From Lachnospiraceae bacterium (lineage in GTDB: Bacteria; Bacillota; Clostridia; Lachnospirales; Lachnospiraceae): a stretch of DNA of 64,000 nt. The notes under the pieces were generated by a model. It did no database searches and was not told where the DNA came from. It worked only from the letters and a program-made list of their open reading frames with translations. Made by a program: the position numbers and the translations under genes. Shown here one piece after another: positions 17,758-25,896 of the stretch. Where the stretch lies: assembly GCA_022793065.1 (NCBI GenBank), contig JAAWCE010000046.1:62001-126000 (forward strand), read 5' to 3'. Positions within the stretch are counted from its first letter, which is position 1. Each line of letters starts with the position of its first letter.

Positions 17758-18915
17758 ATGCGGGAATTTGTAATTGGATTGTCAACAAAAATATATTTTG
17801 GAACACATATTACGGAAGCGGCTTTAAAACAGGAAAGCAGATGGTTCCAAGGGAATATAATGATCGTCACCACAGGCAGATCATTGATTACATATGGATA
17901 TTTGGACAGTTTACAAGAATGTTTAAAAGAACAAACAAAAGGTGAAATTATTATTTTTGACAAAATAAGCCGGAATCCGAAATTGGAAGAAGTCAGACAG
18001 GCGATCCGTATAGGCAAAGAAAAACAGGTGCGGACAGTGATTGGCTTTGGGGGCGGTAGCGCAATAGACGGGGCAAAAGCGGCAGCAGCCGGAATTCCGC
18101 TTACCGAAGACATTGAAAAATGTCTTTTGGGTGGGAAAGAACCGCCGGAGGATACGCTTCCCATTATTGCCATTCCCACTACGGCGGGAACCGGAAGTGA
18201 ATTGAGCAAAGGGGCAATCCTTTCTAGTCCGCAGCATCATGTAAAAGCAGGGATAAGAGGAAAAAATATCCTTCCTAAAGCAGCAATTGTTGATGCCGGT
18301 TATACGTGGACATTGCCTGAAAGAACCACAATGGAAACAGGATTTGATGTGTTGGCCCATGGGATAGAGAGTTATGTATCGGTAAAAGCCACACTATTCT
18401 CTGAGATGCTTTCGGAAAAAGCAATCAGGATAGTGGGAGAGTGTCTTCCCCTGTTGAAGAATCAACCAAATGATCGCGAGGCAAGGGAAAAGATGTGCTT
18501 TGCAAGTATGCTGATGGGGATGAATCTGGCTGATGTGGGAACATGCCTTCCCCATCGGATGCAATATCCCATTGGGGCTGCAACCGATACCAGCCATGGA
18601 GCAGGGTTAATGGCTCTGTATCCCGCATGGATAGCGGGCGAATATGATGTAAATTCTGACAGAATCAATCATGTTCTGCATTGGCTCGGACTGGGACAGG
18701 CGGCAAACGCGCAGCAGGCAAAGGAAAAATTTGTCAATTTTCTTCAGAAAATAGAGGGAATTTATTCCTTGAAAGATTTGGGAATTACAGAATCTATGGG
18801 GGATAGCTTAAGCAGTCAAGTGTCTGGTAATTTGAAAAATGACAAATTGGCGGAAATTCCTCACATTATTGAAACGATTTATAAGCAGTCAATTTGGAAA
18901 GGAGAAATTTTCTAA
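17758..18915 (+). CDS. Iron-type (group III) alcohol dehydrogenase
   Basis: A 385-residue NAD(P)-dependent oxidoreductase of the Fe-ADH/GldA/PhpC fold. The nucleotide-binding GFGGGSAIDGAKA is near residue 100 and TTAGTGSELS near 145. The metal-ligand regions are FDVLAHGIESY and TDTSHGAGLMALYP. It begins 16 bases after the kinase gene. In this setting a reasonable reaction is reduction of a phosphoketose or related carbonyl to a polyol phosphate before activation by the next gene's enzyme. Phosphonoacetaldehyde-type reduction is a possible alternative, but no phosphonate gene (PEP mutase) is nearby. AAAGGAG at 18898-18904, inside its last codons, serves the next gene. Confidence 0.85.
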   Translation: MREFVIGLSTKIYFGTHITEAALKQESRWFQGNIMIVTTGRSLITYGYLDSLQECLKEQTKGEIIIFDKISRNPKLEEVRQAIRIGKEKQVRTVIGFGGGSAIDGAKAAAAGIPLTEDIEKCLLGGKEPPEDTLPIIAIPTTAGTGSELSKGAILSSPQHHVKAGIRGKNILPKAAIVDAGYTWTLPERTTMETGFDVLAHGIESYVSVKATLFSEMLSEKAIRIVGECLPLLKNQPNDREAREKMCFASMLMGMNLADVGTCLPHRMQYPIGAATDTSHGAGLMALYPAWIAGEYDVNSDRINHVLHWLGLGQAANAQQAKEKFVNFLQKIEGIYSLKDLGITESMGDSLSSQVSGNLKNDKLAEIPHIIETIYKQSIWKGEIF

Positions 18916-18916
18916 T

Positions 18917-19660
18917 ATGCAGGCGATTATTATGGCGGCGGGAAAGGGCAGCAGACTGGGAAACTTGACGCAGGATATCCCGAAATCATTTCTGGAAATC
19001 AGAGGGATTAAGTTAATAGAATATAATATTGCATTGTTACATTCTTTTGGAATACAGGATATTATCATAGTAACCGGATACCAAAATGAAAAGATGGAAG
19101 AATTTGCGGAGAAAATAGAAGGGATTCGTTGCGTATACAATCCATTTTATGAAATGGTTAATGTGTTAGGATCGTTTTATTTGGCACAGGATTATTTGAC
19201 AGAGGATACAATTTATATGCATGCGGACACCTTATGTGCACCTGAAATTTTCCAGGCAATGCTTCAAACGAAAGGTGATATGGTTCTGCCTGTAGAATTT
19301 AAGATTTGTGATGAAGAAGCTATGAAAATCCGTTTGGAAAACGAAAGATTGGCAGAAATCAGCAAACAGATTCCCGGTGATAGGGGACAAGGAGAGTTTA
19401 TCGGCATAACAAAGATTAGCCGCAGTATTCTGGACGATCTGAAAAAAGCGTCTAAAAAAGTATTAAAAGAAAAACATTTTCAATCATATTTTGAGGGGGC
19501 GATTCAGGAGTTAATTAACTTGCAACGGTATGAATTGAAAGTCATTCCGACTGGAGATGTCTTTTGGACGGAAATTGATTTTATGGCAGATTATGAGCGG
19601 GCAACGGCTCGGATACCGGAAGAATTGGTAGCAATAGCGGAAAAGGAATTTAAAGTGTGA
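18917..19660 (+). CDS. Sugar/alditol-phosphate nucleotidyltransferase (LicC-like)
   Basis: A 247-residue NTP transferase with the signature QAIIMAAGKGSRLGNLT at its start, a pyrophosphorylase Lys in IPKSFLEI and metal-binding Asp in YMHADTL and WTEIDFMADYERA. Its size and pattern fit LicC/phosphocholine cytidylyltransferase-type enzymes, which join CTP to a phosphorylated alcohol. With the kinase, dehydrogenase and TagF-like gene around it, a CDP-polyol product is the best inference. The ATG at 18917 is chosen because the family's N terminus starts exactly there; the frame is open upstream inside the dehydrogenase gene. It overlaps the next gene by one base (TGATG). Confidence 0.85.
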   Translation: MQAIIMAAGKGSRLGNLTQDIPKSFLEIRGIKLIEYNIALLHSFGIQDIIIVTGYQNEKMEEFAEKIEGIRCVYNPFYEMVNVLGSFYLAQDYLTEDTIYMHADTLCAPEIFQAMLQTKGDMVLPVEFKICDEEAMKIRLENERLAEISKQIPGDRGQGEFIGITKISRSILDDLKKASKKVLKEKHFQSYFEGAIQELINLQRYELKVIPTGDVFWTEIDFMADYERATARIPEELVAIAEKEFKV

Positions 19661-20874
19661 TGAGGAAGCAGTCGGAAGTTTCTTATATTCGGAAAAGAAA
19701 GCGAAAGGCGGGGTTTGTTTATTTCGCATATGTTGTTTTGAGAATTTTTCCGGTGAAAAAAAACAAAATTGTATTTACCGCTTTCGAGGGAGACGGAGGT
19801 TTTTGCTGTAATCCAAGATATATTGCAGAGGCTTTATTGCAGAAGAAGGAAAAATTTGAATTGATTTGGTTGGTGAATAATATGAACCGCCAATTTCCGG
19901 AGGGAATACATAAGGTCAAGAATACCTTCTGGCGCAGAGCTTACCATTTGGCGACAGCGAAAGTTTGGGTGGATAACAGCAGAAAGGCGTATGGAACAGC
20001 AAAGCGAAAAAAACAGATGTACATTCAAACCTGGCATGCTGCTTTGGAATTTAAAGCGGTGGGGAAGTTCAGAGGTAAAAAATTTCCTGAAATTGCTCGT
20101 TTGGTAAGCGAATATGATTCAAAGTTAGCGGATTATGTACTTTCTAATTCCAAATGGTGTACCGAATTATATCCGGAAATGCTGCTTTACGACGGAGAAA
20201 TATGGAAAACAGGTTCACCTAGATGTGATGTATTGATCACAAGAAGAGAGGAAAAATATCGGCAAATCAGGGTGAGGTATGGTATTCCGGCAGAGGCGAA
20301 AATAGTAATGTTTGCTCCTACCTTCCGGGGAGGCGGGCAAAAAGGAAAGAGACAGGTATATGTGGATGTACCTACGTTAAATTTTGAATTGTTGACAAGT
20401 GCTTTGAGGGAGAAGTTTGGAGGAGATTGGTACATTATGCTGAGGTTACATCCTCAGCTTGCGGCACAGTTGGATGGCCTTCCTTTGCATCATAAAGCGG
20501 AGCATATGATAGATGTCAGTCAAGCTGACGACATGAACGAAGTTCTGGCAGCCACAGATGTGTTTATCACAGATTATTCCAGTTCAGCATTTGACGCGCT
20601 TAATATGTATATTCCAGTGTTTCTTTATGCCGATGATTTGCAGGAGTATACGGCAGAACGGGGAGAATTGATGTGGGATATGTACAAGCTGCCGTTTTCT
20701 ATTGCCGAGACAAATGAGCAGCTAAGACAAAATATTTTACAGTTTGCGGAAGAAACTTATCAGAAAGCGGCACGATGTTTTTTAAACGAGCATGAAGTAG
20801 TGGAGGACGGACGAGCAAGTGTGCGAGTAGCGGATAAGATTGGGAAATTTATTGAAACTAGCGTCAATACATAA
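19660..20874 (+). CDS. CDP-glycerol glycerophosphotransferase family (TagB/TagF-like)
   Basis: A 404-residue membrane-associated transferase that moves a polyol-phosphate from a CDP donor to a growing chain, as in teichoic acid synthesis. It shows the family's landmarks: YIQTWHAALEFKAVG near 115, TGSPRCDVL near 185, VMFAPTFRGGG near 215, LRLHPQL near 260 and the nucleotide-binding FITDYSSSAFDAL near 305. A basic N terminus (RKRKRKAG) may contact lipid. It is a single-domain form, shorter than B. subtilis TagF, nearer to TagB size. It starts at the stop of the nucleotidyltransferase gene (TGATG), which strongly suggests that the two act on the same CDP compound. Confidence 0.9.
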   Translation: MRKQSEVSYIRKRKRKAGFVYFAYVVLRIFPVKKNKIVFTAFEGDGGFCCNPRYIAEALLQKKEKFELIWLVNNMNRQFPEGIHKVKNTFWRRAYHLATAKVWVDNSRKAYGTAKRKKQMYIQTWHAALEFKAVGKFRGKKFPEIARLVSEYDSKLADYVLSNSKWCTELYPEMLLYDGEIWKTGSPRCDVLITRREEKYRQIRVRYGIPAEAKIVMFAPTFRGGGQKGKRQVYVDVPTLNFELLTSALREKFGGDWYIMLRLHPQLAAQLDGLPLHHKAEHMIDVSQADDMNEVLAATDVFITDYSSSAFDALNMYIPVFLYADDLQEYTAERGELMWDMYKLPFSIAETNEQLRQNILQFAEETYQKAARCFLNEHEVVEDGRASVRVADKIGKFIETSVNT

Positions 20875-20915
20875 ATGAAGCGATGCAAGTGTATTGATGG
20901 GGAAAGAGTAAATTG

Positions 20916-21866
20916 ATGAAAAAAATATCAGTAATTGTACCGGTTTATAATACACATAATGAGTTGCCTAAATGTTTAGAGAGTATTTGCGAGCAAACAT
21001 ATAAAAATTTGGAGATTATTTGTATCGACGACGGCTCAACAGATGGTTCAGAAAGAATAGTTGATAGATTTGCTGCATTAGACCGTAGAGTAAAAGTTGT
21101 ACATAAAATAAATGGAGGTGAAAGCAGCGCCAGAAATGTTGGATTAAAACTGGCAAAAGGAGAATTGATAGCATTTTGCGACTGTGATGATTGGCTTGAT
21201 GAGGATATGTATGAGGTAATGGTTGATGCTATGGAAAGTGAAAAAGTAGATATGGTTGCCGCTAGTTGGTATAAAGAAACTGCCTCATCCAGCAGCATCA
21301 TTAGAAATAAACTATCTGTAAGCAACGATGTCTTTGGAAGAGATGAGTTATTAATATATATATACATGAGGGATTCTTATCAGGGATTTGCGTATATGTG
21401 GGATAAGCTATATAAGAGAGAACTGCTTTATGACAAACAAGGGTATATTCGGTTGTTTCGCGAAGAGTTAGAGCTTGGCGGAGATGTGATTTATCTTGCT
21501 GAAATAGCATTGAATGTAAAAAGAGTAAAATATTTAGATAGAAGTTTTTATCATTATAATCAAAGACAGGAATCGGGCAGTCATATAAAAGATGTAAAAA
21601 GGCGCAGGGATTGGCTGAAAGCATATGAAATAGTATTGAAGAGATTTGAAGAAGAATGTGTAGACAGTGACGTGATAGATTATGTGAAACGTTTTATGGC
21701 GTATCATAGTAGCAATGGGGCAGAAATTGCGTTTTTGCAGGGGGATAAAACTGCGCAAAAAGAGTTTCAGAAAATAATGGAACTGTATGAACATGAATAT
21801 ATCAAGCTAAACGGACAATATCCAGAACGTATTCAAAGATATCAGGAGCTGTTGAAGAAAGAGTGA
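20916..21866 (+). CDS. Family 2 glycosyltransferase
   Basis: A 316-residue GT-A fold enzyme. It opens with KKISVIVPVYNTHNELPKCL, has the nucleotide-binding IICIDDGSTDGS, and the DXD-like CDCDDWLDEDMY near residue 90. The C-terminal third is helical. Donor sugar and acceptor are unknown. It follows the TagB/TagF-like gene by 41 bases and probably adds a sugar to the same polymer. Unlike the GT2 genes further downstream it lacks the added Rossmann module, so it seems to belong with the upstream cassette. Confidence 0.88.
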   Translation: MKKISVIVPVYNTHNELPKCLESICEQTYKNLEIICIDDGSTDGSERIVDRFAALDRRVKVVHKINGGESSARNVGLKLAKGELIAFCDCDDWLDEDMYEVMVDAMESEKVDMVAASWYKETASSSSIIRNKLSVSNDVFGRDELLIYIYMRDSYQGFAYMWDKLYKRELLYDKQGYIRLFREELELGGDVIYLAEIALNVKRVKYLDRSFYHYNQRQESGSHIKDVKRRRDWLKAYEIVLKRFEEECVDSDVIDYVKRFMAYHSSNGAEIAFLQGDKTAQKEFQKIMELYEHEYIKLNGQYPERIQRYQELLKKE

Positions 21867-21899
21867 AGTTTGGATATCCCATCCAAAGATTGGAATTAG

Positions 21900-21918
21900 T
21901 GCCCCGCCGGAAGGGGCA
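21900..21918. other. GC-rich hairpin between cassettes
   Basis: TGCCCC (21900-21905) pairs with GGGGCA (21913-21918) around a seven-base loop. It lies just after the GT2 gene at the boundary of the Rossmann-tagged locus. No U-run follows, so terminator activity is doubtful. Confidence 0.4.
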
Positions 21919-22027
21919 TGTAGGTGTAAGTTTGAAAGAAGGATGTAATCATAAACATACATCAAGGAATATGATTAAGCGGCAAAAGTTTTGAATTGAG
22001 ATCTGCTAAATCTGACAGGGGGTAATT

Positions 22028-23209
22028 ATGAAGTGGAAAAATAAAGGTCATGAATATGATGACTTATATCAAAAAATAAGTGAAAAAAAGGCGTTTTATT
22101 TATTTGGAGCAGGCGACTATGGAAAACAGTTTTTGAACATATTTAAAAGTGAAATAACAATAAAAGGATATATTGATAATGACAGTGAGAAATGCGGAAA
22201 AGAGATCAATGGAATCAAATGTAGGTCGTTAAATGAAATTCAGTTTGATAAAAGTATGGGAATTATACTAACAATGTCCCAAATTGCCAGAGTTCTTCCA
22301 ATAGAACAGTTATTGCAGCATGGGTATAAAAAGAATGAAGATTTCTTTGTCATTGAAGAATTTCTATCCGTATATCATGTATACAAAAATAATAAGATAT
22401 ATTTTTCCAGCATTTCCTTTTTGCCAAGCACAATATGTAATTTAAATTGTAGAAATTGTTTGAATTTTAATCCGTTTGCGAAGCAATTTTATGTCCGAGA
22501 GTGGGACGAGTTAATAAAGGATGTGGATTTATTTTTTTCGTGTGTGGATCGTGTGATGTTGTTCCATGTTAGCGGGGGAGAGCCAATGCTGTACAAACAT
22601 ACTGCGGATTTAATTGAGTATATTGACGTTCATTACGGCGATCGTATTGATACCTTGCGGACTGTTACAAACGGAACAATTATTCCCAAAGAGGATGTAT
22701 TGCAAAAGCTATCTAAATGCAAGGTAGAGATTACAGTAGATGATTATCGGAAAGCGGTACCTCGTTTCCAGGAGAACTTTGACAGGTTAGTTTGTAAATT
22801 ACAGGAATATAACATAAATTATTATGTTAATAGAGTGGACAGTTGGATTGATCTGGCGCCGGAGCGGACAGATTATACACATTTGACAGAAGCGGAATTG
22901 GAGAAGCATAGAGAAGACTGCAATCAATCATGGCAGGAATTGAGAGATGGGAAGCTTTATAGCTGTAATTATGCTGCTTATGCAACAGTTGCAGGTATTG
23001 CCAGTGCGCAGGATTTAGAAGAAGCTTTTGATTTATCAACTTTTTCAGAAAGTCAAAAAAAAGAACTGGTTGAATTTAGATTGGGGTATACAGAGAAGGG
23101 ATATACAAATTTTTGTAGAACTTGCAGGGGATTTACATCTGAAAACCTGGAAGAAGTAGAACCGGCCATACAGGTAGAGGAAAACTTGGGGAAATTAAGG
23201 TTGACATAA
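22028..23209 (+). CDS. Radical SAM protein with N-terminal Rossmann module
   Basis: A 393-residue protein. Residues ~18-110 are the recurring Rossmann-like module of this locus (FYLFGAGDYGKQFLN, GYIDNDSEKCGKEINGI). The rest is a radical SAM enzyme with the iron-sulfur motif at C137, C141 and C144 (TICNLNCRNC), the SAM-binding SGGEPMLY near 180 and extra C-terminal cysteines (YSCNYAAYA, FCRTCRGF) that could hold a second SPASM-like cluster. Radical SAM enzymes perform difficult chemistry such as dehydrogenation, epimerisation or C-C bond formation; here a modification of a sugar or of a carried group is likely. It is the first gene of the tagged locus, with GGGGGT before the ATG. Confidence 0.85.
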   Translation: MKWKNKGHEYDDLYQKISEKKAFYLFGAGDYGKQFLNIFKSEITIKGYIDNDSEKCGKEINGIKCRSLNEIQFDKSMGIILTMSQIARVLPIEQLLQHGYKKNEDFFVIEEFLSVYHVYKNNKIYFSSISFLPSTICNLNCRNCLNFNPFAKQFYVREWDELIKDVDLFFSCVDRVMLFHVSGGEPMLYKHTADLIEYIDVHYGDRIDTLRTVTNGTIIPKEDVLQKLSKCKVEITVDDYRKAVPRFQENFDRLVCKLQEYNINYYVNRVDSWIDLAPERTDYTHLTEAELEKHREDCNQSWQELRDGKLYSCNYAAYATVAGIASAQDLEEAFDLSTFSESQKKELVEFRLGYTEKGYTNFCRTCRGFTSENLEEVEPAIQVEENLGKLRLT

Positions 23210-23375
23210 ATATTTGTTCAATATATAATAAGATATATATACCAAATGAAAAAACATATTTTTGATTACTTCAAGTAGTGATTTACGATTCATACATAGC
23301 AGTTGGAAGGAAATCGTTTTGTGAAGACGGTTTGTATAGAAATGAAATTTGAATAATTGGCAATTACTTGAAATG

Positions 23376-23420
23376 TTAAATGGTCAGAGAAAATTGAATG
23401 AGTTTTCTCTGACCATTTAA
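23376..23420. other. Perfect 18-bp inverted repeat
   Basis: Bases 23376-23393 (TTAAATGGTCAGAGAAAA) are the exact reverse complement of 23403-23420, with a nine-base loop. The hairpin stands 24 bases before the start of the frameshifted DUF1919 gene and lies inside a 234-base gap without genes. There is no U-run after it. It could be a transcription attenuator, an RNA-stability element or a small mobile palindrome. Confidence 0.7.
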
Positions 23421-23443
23421 GGAAAAGGGCGGAGAATAATGAA

Positions 23444-24408
23444 ATGATTCAAATGATGAACAGTGCAAAAAGATTTTTTGAAAATAATGAAGATATATTG
23501 TATATATACGGAGCCGGAAATCCTGGTAAATGGGTTGCGGAATATATGATGAAGTGTGAGATAAATTTTGAAGGATTTATTGATAAGGCGAACAATATAC
23601 AAGATTGCTGTTTGTTTGGTAAGAGAGTTATCCATCCAAATGAATTAAAACAATATGGAGATAAGCGGTTAAGGATTATACTGGCAGTTGGAAATCCCAG
23701 AGAAGCTTTGGCCGATTTGCATTGTTATGCTATGAATAATAATTTGATATGTTTGGCGCCTTTATATCCGGATTTTGTCAGATTGGGAGAAAGCAATACA
23801 CAGAATTCCGGGCTAATATATGACATTAATGAATTGCTAAGTTATTTCAGAGGTCGGTTATTTATTGGGGAAGTGCCAACGATTCTTTCAAATTCATGTG
23901 GGGGGGTATGATATACCATGCGTTGGGGATAAATATGATATCTCCTATGATTAACACGTATATTAAGCCGGAGGATTTCTTGAAAATTTGTAAGAATCCG
24001 CGGGAATATCTATCAGAAGATATTAAATTTGATCATTGGACATATAGTATGTTTGGCAGAAGGCCATTGGGAAAGATAAAGGATGTTGAGGTTTTATTTG
24101 CACATTCCATAGATGTTGAGCAGTCGGTTCGGTTTTGGAATAAAACAAGAAAATGGATTAATTGGGAAAATCTGATTTATGTATTGGAGGATGTTCATGA
24201 AGTTATACCATATCCTGTTGTGAAGGAATTCTGCCAGCTTACCACGAAGCATTTATGTATTATGGGCAGAAGTATGTATATGAATGAGAGGTTAAAAGGG
24301 GCAATTTTTGTTGGACAGGAATATCGGGTTCATTTACACATTAGAGATAGTGCTATTGAGAATTGGTTTGATTTATTGGGGTGGATGAATGGTACGTTTG
24401 AATTATAA
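23444..24408 (+). pseudogene. Rossmann module + DUF1919 protein, frameshifted at a G7 tract
   Basis: Two overlapping reading frames together make one protein. The first (23444-23911) has the Rossmann-like module (LYIYGAGNPGKWVAE) and runs to ILSNSCGGV, then stops. The second frame continues from about 23896 as GGMIYHALGINM and carries the rest of a DUF1919-type polysaccharide protein (FGRRPLGKIKDVEVLFAH, WNKTRKWINWENL) to 24408. The break is at a run of seven G (23900-23906) directly after TGT. Eight or five G would rejoin the frames; so would TGT-TGG, matching the CWGG I expect in the family. It may be a real mutation, phase variation, programmed slippage or a sequencing error. Confidence 0.75.
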
Positions 24409-24479
24409 GGAAAGCTGCGATGGCTCAATAAAAATCAGAAGTACTTTGATATAGTGCAGAAGAAAGGATAGTGGATAAA

Positions 24480-24713
24480 ATGAACGAATTATTAAGCAGG
24501 ATTCATAAGGTATTCAAAATAGTATTAAGGGACGATGATATAGAGATAACAGAGACCACATGTTCTGACGATGTGAATGGATGGAATTCCTTACAACATA
24601 TCAATATTTTAGCAATGTTGGAAGAGGAATTTCAAATAGAATTTACCGCTGACCAAATTGCATCTATGGAAAGTGTCGGTGATATGTTAAGAGTGATAAA
24701 GTCATTGTTATAA
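24480..24713 (+). CDS. Acyl carrier protein-like protein
   Basis: A 77-residue acidic carrier protein. The attachment Ser is in GWNSLQHI near residue 37 (the usual DSL is NSL here), followed by the helix III part FTADQIASMESVGDML. Such proteins carry an acyl, aminoacyl or other group on a phosphopantetheine arm. The ATG at 24480 is about 11 bases after AAAGGA; a GTG at 24471 is too close to that site. No ketosynthase or adenylation enzyme is visible in the locus, so its loading enzyme must be elsewhere. It may supply an acyl group to a sugar amine. Confidence 0.85.
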   Translation: MNELLSRIHKVFKIVLRDDDIEITETTCSDDVNGWNSLQHINILAMLEEEFQIEFTADQIASMESVGDMLRVIKSLL

Positions 24714-24727
24714 ATGAAGAGGGTATA

Positions 24728-25840
24728 ATGAAGATTGTAACATGTAAAATAAATGAAATGGTTCAGACCTTAAGGAATGATAGAATAATTTTGTTTGGTG
24801 TAGGTGAATTTTATAGAAATTATGTTGCTGTAAAATTTCCGGTTGAACTGATAGAAAATGTAATCTATGCAGTAGACAATTGTGAAGAATATCATGAAGC
24901 GTTATTAGGACAGAAAAAAATACCAGTGTATCAACCGGAAATTTTGATGGAAGAGAGAGATTGTACCATTCTTCTTACAAGTACAATGGTGATGTATGAT
25001 ATGTACTTGCAGTTGGAAAGTATGAAGCTGCCGGATGATATAAAATGTGGCGCTATTCCTTTTATGTTTGCTGAGTCCGTAGGGAAAACAGACGATAATC
25101 TCTGCAGTAAAATACTGAATAAAAAGAAAAATTTGCGAATAAATAAAACAATTCATAGTTTTTGGTTTAGCGGGGATAAGAAACCGAATGTGTATCAGGA
25201 GTGTATAAATAGTTGGCATAAGGTGTGCCCTGACTATGATATAAAAGAATGGAATTTAAAAAATTATGATGTTCATAAGAACTCGTTTATGGAACAGGCA
25301 GTAGAAAAGAAAAAATGGGCGTTTGTTTCTGATTATGCCAGATTGGATGTAATCTACCAGTATGGCGGGATTTATATGGATATGGATATGGAGTTGCGAA
25401 AGCCGTTGGATATCCTTTTAGGGAATAAGGCTTTTTTTTCATTTGATATGTTAAACGATATTGATTTGGCTGCTTTTGGAGCGGAACCTGGTTTACCGCT
25501 TTTAAAAGAGTTGATGAATTTATATGAAAATGTTGAATTTACCGGCGATGGGAGAAGTATGAATTATTTTTGTCAGCCCAGATATATACGACCAGTACTG
25601 GAAAAAACAGGTGTGATGTTAAATGGGAATATGCAATATATAGACGAAATGATATTCCTTCCAAGGAATTATTTATCACCAAAAGATATGGTTGTATATG
25701 AAATGGCCGTAGCTTCAAATGCTACAATTGGAGTACATCATTTTAATGCCGGGTGGAAAGAAGGAGATTATTTAAGTCAAAGGCTGCTGAAAAATAGAAA
25801 GCTTGAGCAGGTATTTGGAAATGAAGAGGCTGAATTTTAA
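24728..25840 (+). CDS. Rossmann module + GT32-type glycosyltransferase
   Basis: A 370-residue protein. Residues ~15-110 are a divergent copy of the Rossmann-like module (IILFGVGEFYRNYV, YAVDNCEEYHEALL). Residues ~135-330 are a DXD glycosyltransferase of the GT32/capsular-polysaccharide type: KTIHSFWFSGDKKP, INSWHKVCPDYDIKEWN, and the metal-binding YGGIYMDMDME near 213-221. It probably uses a nucleotide sugar in the cytoplasm to extend a surface glycan. It lies 14 bases after the carrier-protein gene, with GAGG upstream of the ATG. Confidence 0.85.
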   Translation: MKIVTCKINEMVQTLRNDRIILFGVGEFYRNYVAVKFPVELIENVIYAVDNCEEYHEALLGQKKIPVYQPEILMEERDCTILLTSTMVMYDMYLQLESMKLPDDIKCGAIPFMFAESVGKTDDNLCSKILNKKKNLRINKTIHSFWFSGDKKPNVYQECINSWHKVCPDYDIKEWNLKNYDVHKNSFMEQAVEKKKWAFVSDYARLDVIYQYGGIYMDMDMELRKPLDILLGNKAFFSFDMLNDIDLAAFGAEPGLPLLKELMNLYENVEFTGDGRSMNYFCQPRYIRPVLEKTGVMLNGNMQYIDEMIFLPRNYLSPKDMVVYEMAVASNATIGVHHFNAGWKEGDYLSQRLLKNRKLEQVFGNEEAEF

Positions 25841-25896
25841 AGTAATCATCAGAAAAGAATATGAAGTTCTTGAAGCAAGTATAAGGCAGGTGTAAT

